A stretch of 13,752 nucleotides of DNA from Patescibacteria group bacterium. Lineage in GTDB: Bacteria > Patescibacteriota > Dojkabacteria > SC72 > T1SED10-24. Shown piece after piece: positions 6,060 to 13,299 of this stretch. The stretch is from contig SLSN01000014.1 in assembly GCA_007130415.1 (NCBI GenBank), positions 1 through 13,752 of the forward strand, written 5' to 3'. Within the stretch, counting starts at the first letter, position 1; each line of letters opens with the position of its first letter. Both the position numbers and the translations under genes were made by a program. The notes beneath the pieces are model-generated. The model saw nothing but the letters and a program-made list of their open reading frames with translations. It was not told where the DNA came from and searched no databases.

Positions 6060-8687
6060 TTAATTAAGATATTTTTCTCTCCACTTGTTCAACTTATTCA
6101 ACGCCTCTATAGGGGTTAACTTTTCTAAATCCAGCTTCTTCAACTCTCGCAATAAACGACTATTATCATCAGGCAAAAAGGAGAGCTGATTGACTTCTTC
6201 CTCTTGCTGCACCTTCTTTTCCACTTTTTCTTGTGTAGGGATATTCACATTCTTCTTACTAAACATTGCTGTTTGTTCAAAAGAAGTTAAAATCTCATAA
6301 GCTCTTTTAACCACATCATCAGGTAAACCTGCTAACTTAGCTACATGTATACCATAACTCCTATCAGTACCTCCTTGTACTATTTTTCGAAGAAAAACAA
6401 CTTCTTCTTTTTCTTCATCTTCATCCACTTGAACATTTAAATTTGTTATTAACTCAGGACTAGATTCGGACAAAGCAAGTAATTCGTGGTAATGAGTTGC
6501 GAACATTGTTCTCACTTCAATCTTTTTAATTAAATATTCCGCTAAAGCCCATGCAATACTAACTCCATCATAAGTACTTGTTCCTCTACCTATTTCATCT
6601 AATATTACCAAACTATTTTCAGTTGCATTATTTAAAATATTTGAAGCTTCATCCATCTCAACCATAAAAGTACTTCTACCTCTGATCAAATCATCAGATG
6701 CACCGACCCTGGTAAAGATTCTATCCACCATTGTAATTTTTCCTGATGAAGCTGGTATGAAGGAACCTACCTGAGCAAGTAGCACACAAAGTGCAATTTG
6801 TCTAATATATGTAGACTTTCCAGACATATTCGGACCTGTCAAAATATTCATCCTTCTTTGTCCATCGTTGAGTAAAATATCATTTGAAACAAATTCTTCT
6901 TCACTTAAAATTTCAACCACAGGATGTCTAGATTCCTTAATCTCTATTACCTTGTCACCAACACCAATATTCAAAACTTCAGGCTTAACATAATTGTTTT
7001 GCATTGCACAATTAGCAAAACCTTGTAATACATCCAAAAATGCAATTTCACGAGCTATTTTCTTTATGTTTTCGATATAGGGGAGAGTTTCTGTACGAAA
7101 TTCTTGAAACAATTCAAACTCTAACTCAGATAATTTTGATTCCGCATTTAAAATTTCGTCTTCTTTTTCTTTCAATTCCTCAGTTATATATCTTTCACTA
7201 TTAACCAAAGTCTGTTTTCTTATATATTCATCTGGAACCTTTGATTGATTAACTTTACTAACTTCTATGTAATATCCAAAAACCCTATTAAAACCTATCT
7301 TTAAATTACTTATCCCTGTTTTCTTCTTTTCCTCTATTGCAAACTCCTTAACCCAATTTTTACTACTTCCTGATATATTACGAAGTTCATCAACCTTTTC
7401 ATTGTAACCATCTTTAATTAAAAAACCCTCTGTTATTAAAAGAGGAGGATCCTCTTTTATTACTTCATTAATTCTCTCTTCTAATTTTTTTAAAGATTGC
7501 TCTGTTTTATAATCAAAAAGCTCATGAGAAAAAACACCATATTTTTTATTTAAATCCTTTAATTTCCCAAAAAGTTCTTCTATCTCCAACAGAGACAACT
7601 CAATGGCTTTGTAATCTCTAGCATTAGCTCTGTTCAAACCAATTCTACCTACCAATCTTTCCAAATCACTAACCCTACCTAATATCTCCCTTACTTCATT
7701 TAAAAGTTCAACATTTTGGAAAAAATAATCCACAATGTTCAGCCTCCTATTTACTTGCTCGTAATCTAAAAGTGGGCTAAGTATCCAATTATATAGCTCT
7801 CTCATACCCATGTTCGTTTTTGTATCTCCAATAATTGAAAGCAAAGAACCTTGAGTAGAGCCAGTAGTAGAATTGTATACAAGGTCAAGATTTCGAATAG
7901 TTGAAGAATCTAAATACATCGTTCCATCTAAATTAAAAAATTCTGGTTTCGAAATATGCTCTGGATTTGTTTTTTGAGTTTCAGTTACGTAATCCAAAAT
8001 CATACCTGCACAAACGCAAGAGGGTAGAGTACGTTTCAAATTTAGAGAATTTAGCCCTCTAACTTCATAAAAATCCTTGAGCACTTTTTCATAATCTCCA
8101 CTTTTAACAAAATCAGCCTCTAGAAATTGCACGACATGACCTGACAAAGAGATATCTTGTTCATTGTCTAACAACAATATTTCTCCAGGATCAAATAAAT
8201 TCAAAACTCTTTTTACATTTTCATCAGAAAAAGGACAATCACAAACTTTCAAATTTCCAGTAGAGATATCTATTACCCCTATACCCAAAGTATTTTTAAT
8301 TTTATGAAGACTGACCAGAAAAATATTCTTTGTGTAAGAGCTTTCATCTTCCTCTAAAGTACCTGGTGTCACTATTCTAGTAACTCCTCTTTTTACAATT
8401 CCTTTCGCTAATTTAGGGTCTTCCAACTGGTCTACAACAACAACACAATATCCTACCTTTACAAATTTTGGTAAGTATTGATTCAAAGCATGATGAGGAA
8501 AACCGGCCATGGGAGGCGAATCTTTCTTCTTATCTCTAGATGTCAAAGTAATATTTAAAACTTTCGAAGCTATCTTAGCGTCTTCACCAAAAGTTTCAAA
8601 GAAGTCTCCCATGCGAAAAAGAACCACCTTATCAGGATATTGCCTTTTAAAACCATTGAATTGTTGCATCATTGGAGTTTCTTGCAT
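6060..8687 (-). CDS. mutS: DNA mismatch repair ATPase MutS
   Basis: Recognises mismatches and small loops as a dimer and triggers repair through ATP-driven sliding. Full length at 875 aa (E. coli 853). Seen: N-terminal mismatch-binding domain with the Phe-x-Glu wedge F29-F30-E31 in MGDFFETF; connector; core lever region with DLERLVGRIGLNRANARD; Walker A GPNMSGKST (618-626); Walker B with D697-E698 in DEIGRGTST; FATHYHEL (729-736); GIHVAKLAGLP in the helix-turn-helix; and a C-terminal tail with LTPIEALNKLNKW. Every catalytic motif is intact, so this is MutS1 proper, not MutS2 (no Smr domain). No mutL lies in the window. The ATG at 8685-8687 is chosen because MQETPMMQQF matches the family N-terminus and an extended -10 lies 7 nt upstream. 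It diverges from the 8775 gene. Confidence 0.98.
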   Translation of the reverse strand: MQETPMMQQFNGFKRQYPDKVVLFRMGDFFETFGEDAKIASKVLNITLTSRDKKKDSPPMAGFPHHALNQYLPKFVKVGYCVVVVDQLEDPKLAKGIVKRGVTRIVTPGTLEEDESSYTKNIFLVSLHKIKNTLGIGVIDISTGNLKVCDCPFSDENVKRVLNLFDPGEILLLDNEQDISLSGHVVQFLEADFVKSGDYEKVLKDFYEVRGLNSLNLKRTLPSCVCAGMILDYVTETQKTNPEHISKPEFFNLDGTMYLDSSTIRNLDLVYNSTTGSTQGSLLSIIGDTKTNMGMRELYNWILSPLLDYEQVNRRLNIVDYFFQNVELLNEVREILGRVSDLERLVGRIGLNRANARDYKAIELSLLEIEELFGKLKDLNKKYGVFSHELFDYKTEQSLKKLEERINEVIKEDPPLLITEGFLIKDGYNEKVDELRNISGSSKNWVKEFAIEEKKKTGISNLKIGFNRVFGYYIEVSKVNQSKVPDEYIRKQTLVNSERYITEELKEKEDEILNAESKLSELEFELFQEFRTETLPYIENIKKIAREIAFLDVLQGFANCAMQNNYVKPEVLNIGVGDKVIEIKESRHPVVEILSEEEFVSNDILLNDGQRRMNILTGPNMSGKSTYIRQIALCVLLAQVGSFIPASSGKITMVDRIFTRVGASDDLIRGRSTFMVEMDEASNILNNATENSLVILDEIGRGTSTYDGVSIAWALAEYLIKKIEVRTMFATHYHELLALSESSPELITNLNVQVDEDEEKEEVVFLRKIVQGGTDRSYGIHVAKLAGLPDDVVKRAYEILTSFEQTAMFSKKNVNIPTQEKVEKKVQQEEEVNQLSFLPDDNSRLLRELKKLDLEKLTPIEALNKLNKWREKYLN

Positions 8688-8694
8688 GTTCAGA

Positions 8695-8703
8695 AGTATA
8701 TCA
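8695..8703 (-). promoter_or_regulatory. Extended -10 promoter of mutS
   Basis: On the minus strand TGA precedes TATACT (5 of 6 consensus bases), an extended -10 ending 7 nt before the mutS ATG. The predicted start falls on or beside the A of ATG, so the mRNA would be leaderless. No good -35 is visible, as is usual for extended -10 promoters. Confidence 0.5.
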
Positions 8704-8774
8704 AGAAATTTGTAAAAAATCTTTTTTTGTTATATATTCGAACTAAGAATATTTAAATTTTAAAAAATTAATTT

Positions 8775-9404
8775 ATGGCAGAAAAAAAAGATAATGAAGT
8801 AAAAGTAGAGACGACTGAAACAAAGAAGGTAGAAAAGAAAAAGGGAGGTGGTGGTAAAATAGTGATGATTGTTTTGGCTGTAGTCCTAGTTATCTTACTA
8901 CTTTGTGGTGGTGTTGCTTTTTTCGCATATAGAAGTGCAACGGATAAAGTTGAAGAAACTACAGATGTTTGGGAGCAAATAGGACAAGAGGTTGAAAAAG
9001 AAATGGAAGAGATAGAGCAGTTTGAGGAGGAAACTTGGGAAGATGAAGCAGAGGAAAGTGAATATCCAAAAGTAGATGGTGAACTATTAGAGCAAAATTT
9101 ACTCTCTGACAGATTCCCAGAAGATATTCCTTTATCTGGTGGAACAATTAGAGATTCTTCTTTTGATAATTGGTTTGTAAGTGTAAATATTATGACCTCA
9201 TCATCTGTTGAAGAAGCATTTCTATGGTATGAAGAAACAATGGAAGAAACAGATTGGGTCATTACAAGTAAGAGTAGACAAGATGACAGTGCTTCTATAA
9301 ATTTTGAAAATGAGTTGGAAGATGACGATTTTAGACGAGGAGAAATCAGTATTACGGAATCATGGAGGGGATACACAAATGTAATGGTTAGGGAACGATA
9401 CTAG
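8775..9404 (+). CDS. Single-pass membrane protein with small extracytoplasmic domain
   Basis: Unnamed. 209 aa: Lys/Glu-rich cytoplasmic N-terminus (1-27) with a GGGG linker, one TM helix (about 28-52), an acidic, probably helical linker (57-95, very Glu-rich), then a compact domain (about 100-209). The domain begins FPEDIPLSGGTI (114-125), then SVNIMTSSSVEEAFLWYEE, DWVITS, alternating strands and a final Arg-rich strand. This pattern (short PxDIP start, a helix with F-x-W-Y-x-E, a G/D-W strand, then sheet) recalls the small secreted domains common in CPR, Chloroflexi and actinobacterial proteins with P-x-D-[IV]-P-x-x-x-G starts, but I cannot name the family. It is the only plus-strand gene between mutS and the PEP-synthase-like operon. 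Its TAG stop shares the CTAG palindrome with the stop of the convergent gene, and an intrinsic terminator follows 20 nt later. No SD is seen. Confidence 0.85.
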   Translation: MAEKKDNEVKVETTETKKVEKKKGGGGKIVMIVLAVVLVILLLCGGVAFFAYRSATDKVEETTDVWEQIGQEVEKEMEEIEQFEEETWEDEAEESEYPKVDGELLEQNLLSDRFPEDIPLSGGTIRDSSFDNWFVSVNIMTSSSVEEAFLWYEETMEETDWVITSKSRQDDSASINFENELEDDDFRRGEISITESWRGYTNVMVRERY

Positions 9405-10933
9405 AATTTTGCTCTAGAAAGTATAATCTCCGTTTCTTTAACGGAGATTATTTTTTTAGTGTCTACAAACTTTTCTCCATCTACAACTAAACCACATACA
9501 CCAAGTTCCACATATTTTTTTACAAGCTTTTCATTATTTTCCGTTATCCCTATTATCGTAGCTTTCGTATTTTTAACTTTCTGATAAATAGTTTCCAAAG
9601 TCTTAAAAAGACTGCTTGTTTCCAAACTATAAATCGCCTTTTCGTCGTAAGGTGAAAGCCCCTGCATTTGTTTCGCTAAATTTGGAGTATTAATTACTAA
9701 GCCATCAATATTGGCATCAACAATATCATCAACCAAAAGAACCTCAGAAGGATTTTCAATAACCGCATAAAGTTTAAAACTTGAATTCCTTCTCAACCCA
9801 GAAGAAAGAATTTTCTTTTTAATTGAAATCATGTTTTCTTTAGAAAGAGGGCTGTGCAAAGCAAGAGAAATATTTTTGTTACGATATACATTCCTAGCTT
9901 TAGAAATTATCTTCAAAGCAATTTCTGTAAACTCCGGATTTTGTAGATATCTCATAACACCTTTAGTAGCTTCATCATTTTCAAAACTCTTACCTTTTGT
10001 TAAAGCAGCAAAATCTTGTGAACGAAACTTTCCTAAGGATAAAATTATTTCATTACCAGAAAACATATCTGCTATTGAATCAACTTTTTTAGCAAGTAAA
10101 TTAGTATATTCAACAGCTTGCCCATCCTCAACAAAAGCTAAAGGATGACGCTTTTCACTTAACATTAATTCTTCTAAATCTAAAAATACTAAACCACTAC
10201 AATTTTCCAAAACATATTTACTTAAACTAGTAATATCTTTAGACGTGATATACACATCAGTTGCTGTGGTAGGTATATCAGGTACTTGAGTGAAATCCTC
10301 TCGCAAATTCTTTTCTTCTTTTTTAACTTCCTCTTTCTTTTCTTCCTTTTTAATAGCTTGAGCATCAATAACAACCTCATAATCAACTTCTTGCTCTTTT
10401 TTTTCTTCTTCTTTCTCACTCTCATCGTAGATATAAAGGGCACCAGAATTGGCATCCATCTTAACAAAAGAACCCTCTTTGATAATTCTCTGTAAATTTC
10501 TCACGCCAACAATTGCAGGAATTTTAAATTCCCTGCAAAGCATAGAGATGTCACTTGAGTATCCACCTAAATCCATTAAAACTCCTCCTGAAAGAAACAT
10601 CGCATTTTCAACACCAGGGAAAATTTCTTTTATTACAAGAATATTTTCTTTAGAAATTACAAGGTCTTTAAAATTCTTGGAATTAACATGAATTACCTGA
10701 CCTATTTTATTACCACCACTCACACCAACACCAGAAGTCAAAAATTTAAAGTTCTTAACTTTCAAACTTTCCTTGATTAAACTCTTCGAAACATTCTCCG
10801 TTATTTCTTTCTTTTCTTTTCGTATATCCTCAGATAATTTTTCAATCTTCTTACTTTCTTGTAGAGTTTTTTTCTTTGCGAATTCCTCAAACTTATTGGA
10901 AAGTTTTGCTATTTTTTCATCCAGTTCTGTCAT
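9401..10933 (-). CDS. C-terminal half of a split PEP synthase homologue, catalytic residues lost
   Basis: 510 aa. Layout: charged, probably coiled-coil N-terminus (1-60); mobile phosphohistidine-type domain (about 63-168); a Lys/Glu-rich linker (about 172-213); a diverged PEP-utilizers C-terminal barrel (about 224-505). The mobile domain matches the family by GGYSSDISMLCREFKIPAIVG-type sequence (123-143), where GG-x-TSH-AAI is standard; the phosphorylated His is D128 here. In the barrel, LRAEF-like becomes FLDLEEL (R to D at 252), HP (263-264) is kept, EIPSN becomes ENPSE (393-397), GSNDLTQ becomes NTPNLAKQ, and the ICGQ cysteine segment becomes GITEN (462-466). It therefore cannot run the normal pyruvate-to-PEP reaction. 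It lies 30 nt downstream of the N-terminal half. The last codons overlap the stop of the convergent gene (CTAG) and contain that gene's terminator. No SD is seen. Confidence 0.85.
   Translation of the reverse strand: MTELDEKIAKLSNKFEEFAKKKTLQESKKIEKLSEDIRKEKKEITENVSKSLIKESLKVKNFKFLTSGVGVSGGNKIGQVIHVNSKNFKDLVISKENILVIKEIFPGVENAMFLSGGVLMDLGGYSSDISMLCREFKIPAIVGVRNLQRIIKEGSFVKMDANSGALYIYDESEKEEEKKEQEVDYEVVIDAQAIKKEEKKEEVKKEEKNLREDFTQVPDIPTTATDVYITSKDITSLSKYVLENCSGLVFLDLEELMLSEKRHPLAFVEDGQAVEYTNLLAKKVDSIADMFSGNEIILSLGKFRSQDFAALTKGKSFENDEATKGVMRYLQNPEFTEIALKIISKARNVYRNKNISLALHSPLSKENMISIKKKILSSGLRRNSSFKLYAVIENPSEVLLVDDIVDANIDGLVINTPNLAKQMQGLSPYDEKAIYSLETSSLFKTLETIYQKVKNTKATIIGITENNEKLVKKYVELGVCGLVVDGEKFVDTKKIISVKETEIILSRAKF
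9425..9457 (+). terminator. Rho-independent terminator inside the convergent coding region
   Basis: AATCTCCGTT (9425-9434), loop TCTTT, AACGGAGATT (9440-9449) is a perfect 10-bp stem, extendable by two A-T pairs, followed by a T run through 9457. It lies 20 nt after the stop at 9404 and is oriented for plus-strand transcripts. The same bases encode the residues KIISVKETEIIL of the convergent PEP-synthase-like protein. Read on the minus strand the hairpin is not followed by a U tract, so it acts in one direction only. Confidence 0.88.
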
Positions 10934-10963
10934 CTTTTTCTTTTGTTTTTGAACTTTTTTCTC

Positions 10964-12043
10964 TTACACCTTATCCTCACAAACTTTTTCCTCCACTTCT
11001 TTTTGAATCTCCTCCTGCTTCTTTTGCTTCACAGCATCTAAAACGGGATGTAAAATAACATTGGAAAATTTCTTTTCCTGTGGCTTTGGTACCTGAGGAG
11101 TATATACAAACTTATTTTGTATAACCCAAACTTTACCACCTTCCCAAACCCATTCAATGTTCTGCGACCTTCCAAAACTATCCTCTATTAATAAAGAGAT
11201 TTTTGCAATTTCCTTTAAAAACCTATCTTCGAGTTTTTGCTGATGACTCCAGGAACTTGAAATACTAACTTTTTCAACCCCTCCTTGACCCTTAGTGTTC
11301 AACTTCCTAATATTCATCCATTCTTGAGGGGAAACTTTTTTTTCTAAAAAAGTTAGATCCTTTTTATTCAAGACATATCTATCCGGTGTAATTTCTCCAT
11401 TTGAAATAACATCACCTAAACCAAAAACTGCCTCAATACTCATCTTTGATTCATCTTGCGTTATCAATTCCTTGGTATAGGTAACTCCAGAAACTTCCGC
11501 CTGAACCATCTTCTGAACAACAACTGACATTTTTATCTTAGAAAGATCAACATTATGATTCTTTGCGTAAAAAACAACTGAATCTCGGAAAATTGATGCA
11601 TAAACAGTCTTAATTGCTTTAAGAACTTCTTCAAAACCTCGAACATTAACTTCAGTAGCAAAAACCCCAGAAAACAAAATTCTGTTATTTGGTAAATATA
11701 CAACAGACGAACGAACAGCAACCCATGCATCATTAAAACCCGAGAGCTTTGCATATTCCTTAAATAATTCTTCTTCTATATCCGGAGGGAAATCCGTTCT
11801 TAAAAGAATTTTTTCAACATCTAAAGGATCTGGAAGATTTTTCTCCTTAATATACTTTTCAATATCACTACCAAATGCATTGTACACCAAACCATCAAAA
11901 ACTACAGGGGAAACAACAAAGAAAGGAGGTACAGGCACATCAGCCTCTTTTAATTTAAAAAGACTTATACCTTTACGACCGACAACAGACTCGTCTAAAT
12001 CTTTTGCGGAGAAATCTTCATAAAAATATGATGTTTTGGACAT
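10964..12043 (-). CDS. N-terminal (ATP-binding) half of a split PEP synthase homologue
   Basis: 359 aa, matching the PEP/pyruvate-binding ATP-grasp-like domain of PpsA (PPDK_N). Seen: VGRKGISLFKL (21-31, ATP-contact K24), VPVPPFFVV (36-44), VAVRSS (108-113, R111), FSG...EVNVRGFEEVLKAIK, KMSVVVQKMV (171-180), SGVTYT (185-190), GLGDVISNGEITPDRY (208-223), GGVEKVS, and NIEWVWEGGKVWVIQNK (295-311). Most nucleotide-site residues are kept, but the final Q-x-R becomes Q309-N-K311 and the DIEW Asp becomes N295. It ends after the domain with a Lys/Glu-rich tail (about 322-359) instead of continuing into the phosphohistidine domain, which is the next gene. ATP binding is likely; the overall function is unknown. 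It follows the AI-2E permease by 32 nt. No SD is seen. Confidence 0.88.
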   Translation of the reverse strand: MSKTSYFYEDFSAKDLDESVVGRKGISLFKLKEADVPVPPFFVVSPVVFDGLVYNAFGSDIEKYIKEKNLPDPLDVEKILLRTDFPPDIEEELFKEYAKLSGFNDAWVAVRSSVVYLPNNRILFSGVFATEVNVRGFEEVLKAIKTVYASIFRDSVVFYAKNHNVDLSKIKMSVVVQKMVQAEVSGVTYTKELITQDESKMSIEAVFGLGDVISNGEITPDRYVLNKKDLTFLEKKVSPQEWMNIRKLNTKGQGGVEKVSISSSWSHQQKLEDRFLKEIAKISLLIEDSFGRSQNIEWVWEGGKVWVIQNKFVYTPQVPKPQEKKFSNVILHPVLDAVKQKKQEEIQKEVEEKVCEDKV

Positions 12044-12075
12044 TTACTTAGGCAGTTTCAAAATTTATATTATCC

Positions 12076-13272
12076 CTAAACCATACCTTTTGCCTTCAAC
12101 TTTTGCAAGTCTTTATAAAACTTGTAACCTATTTTCAATAATACCAAACTAGGAATTGCTAACACAGCCCCAATTATCCCAGCAAGGGTGAAACCCGTAA
12201 TCATAGCTATAAATATAACCAATGGATGAAGCCCAACGACTTTACCCATAATTCTTGGGCTCAAAAGATAGCTTTGAAGTTGCTGAATAATAATGTAAGA
12301 AACTAATACAAGAACAGCTACCACAGGACCATGAGCCAAAAGGGCAATTAATGTAATTGGTATAGATACAAGAACAGGTCCTAAATTGGGCATAACCTCA
12401 AAAAGAGCAGCCAACGCTGCTAAAGGAAGAGCGAAGGGCACTTGAAAAACCATTAACACTGTCCAAGTTAAAAAACCCACTACAGAACTTACAATACTTT
12501 GTCCAACCAACCATCGACCTAATTTGTATTCAACATCAACAATAAGTTCACGAATTCTTTCTCTTTTTTCCTTTTCATGTATCCTGATCAATATCAGATC
12601 AACTACGCGATCGTGATCAACAACGATATATACAGAAAGTATAAATATCGTTAAAATCATTACAATAACACCTCCAACACCAACTAGAGTATCTACTGTC
12701 GTTGAAATTGCTGTAACTGCACCAGCAGTAGAGGGTATTATTTCTTTAGAAACCTTTTCGATATGCTCCAAAAAATAGTGCTGTAATTCTGCGCCATCTA
12801 TACCCAAAGCTGGTATTTGTAACTCTTCAAGAGATTCCAAAGAAGACTCAGAGAGGTTAACTATTTTTTCGCTAAATTGTGCAGTTTGAGAAACCAAAGG
12901 GAAAACAATAAGAAAAACCAAGGCCGACAAAAAAGATATCAAAAGAACATATACCGCAGTTATAGAGAACCACCTAGGAAGACCTTTTTTAACCATACTG
13001 CTGATCAAAGGGAGTGTTGCAGAAGCCAAAACCATAGCAAAAAACAATATAATAAAAACATTTATTAATCTAACAAAAAGATACAAACCTATTACTACCA
13101 AAACAACCGTAATTATTGTCTTTGGTGGAATTTCAATCTTAACAACCTTCTCCCTACTGTTACTACTTAAGGATGAAGACGCAGTTTTTTTCTCACTTTC
13201 CTTTTTTTCTGATTCAGTTTCAGTAAGATCTATCTTCGACTTATTCATCTTCATTGAAAATTCTTTTGCCAT
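12076..13272 (-). CDS. AI-2E family transporter (PF01594-type permease)
   Basis: 398-aa integral membrane protein of the AI-2E/PerM/TqsA/YdiK family. Members have been reported to move autoinducer-2, ions or organic solutes, so the substrate cannot be told here. Seen: a hydrophilic Ser/Lys/Glu-rich N-terminal tail (about 1-46); two TM helices (about 50-90); another near 100-125; the long periplasmic-type loop (about 130-200); and C-terminal helices with family motifs: LGRWLVGQ, ALPLAALAALFEVMPNLGPVL, and QLQSYLLSPRIMGKVVGLHPL. Length is usual. The tail is longer than the roughly 10-20 residues usual in the family; alternative ATGs at residues 7 and 9 would shorten it little. It lies between the DUF2085 gene (27-nt gap) and the ATP-binding PEP-synthase half (32-nt gap), all on one strand, suggesting one transcript. 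No SD is seen. Confidence 0.93.
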   Translation of the reverse strand: MAKEFSMKMNKSKIDLTETESEKKESEKKTASSSLSSNSREKVVKIEIPPKTIITVVLVVIGLYLFVRLINVFIILFFAMVLASATLPLISSMVKKGLPRWFSITAVYVLLISFLSALVFLIVFPLVSQTAQFSEKIVNLSESSLESLEELQIPALGIDGAELQHYFLEHIEKVSKEIIPSTAGAVTAISTTVDTLVGVGGVIVMILTIFILSVYIVVDHDRVVDLILIRIHEKEKRERIRELIVDVEYKLGRWLVGQSIVSSVVGFLTWTVLMVFQVPFALPLAALAALFEVMPNLGPVLVSIPITLIALLAHGPVVAVLVLVSYIIIQQLQSYLLSPRIMGKVVGLHPLVIFIAMITGFTLAGIIGAVLAIPSLVLLKIGYKFYKDLQKLKAKGMV

Positions 13273-13299
13273 AGGTTTTAAAGCGATAAAATAAAAATT

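Noticed and set aside
6054..6061. T run as a terminator for the plus strand
   Set aside because: No matched GC stem precedes it and no plus-strand gene ends nearby; it lies in the gap between two minus-strand genes.
8688..8774. Small RNA or extra gene in the mutS-8775 gap
   Set aside because: 87 AT-rich bases with no hairpin followed by a T run and no credible short ORF; best read as divergent promoters.
10222..10495. Opposite-strand and out-of-frame ORFs through the Lys/Glu-rich linker
   Set aside because: Low-complexity Lys/Arg or Phe translations of a repetitive AAG/GAA stretch inside a well-supported gene; no start context or family likeness.
10934..10963. Split PEP synthase explained as a sequencing frameshift
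   Set aside because: Each half has its own sensible charged extension, a stop and an ATG with a 30-nt gap; restoring one frame would not rejoin the domains directly. It cannot be fully excluded without relatives.
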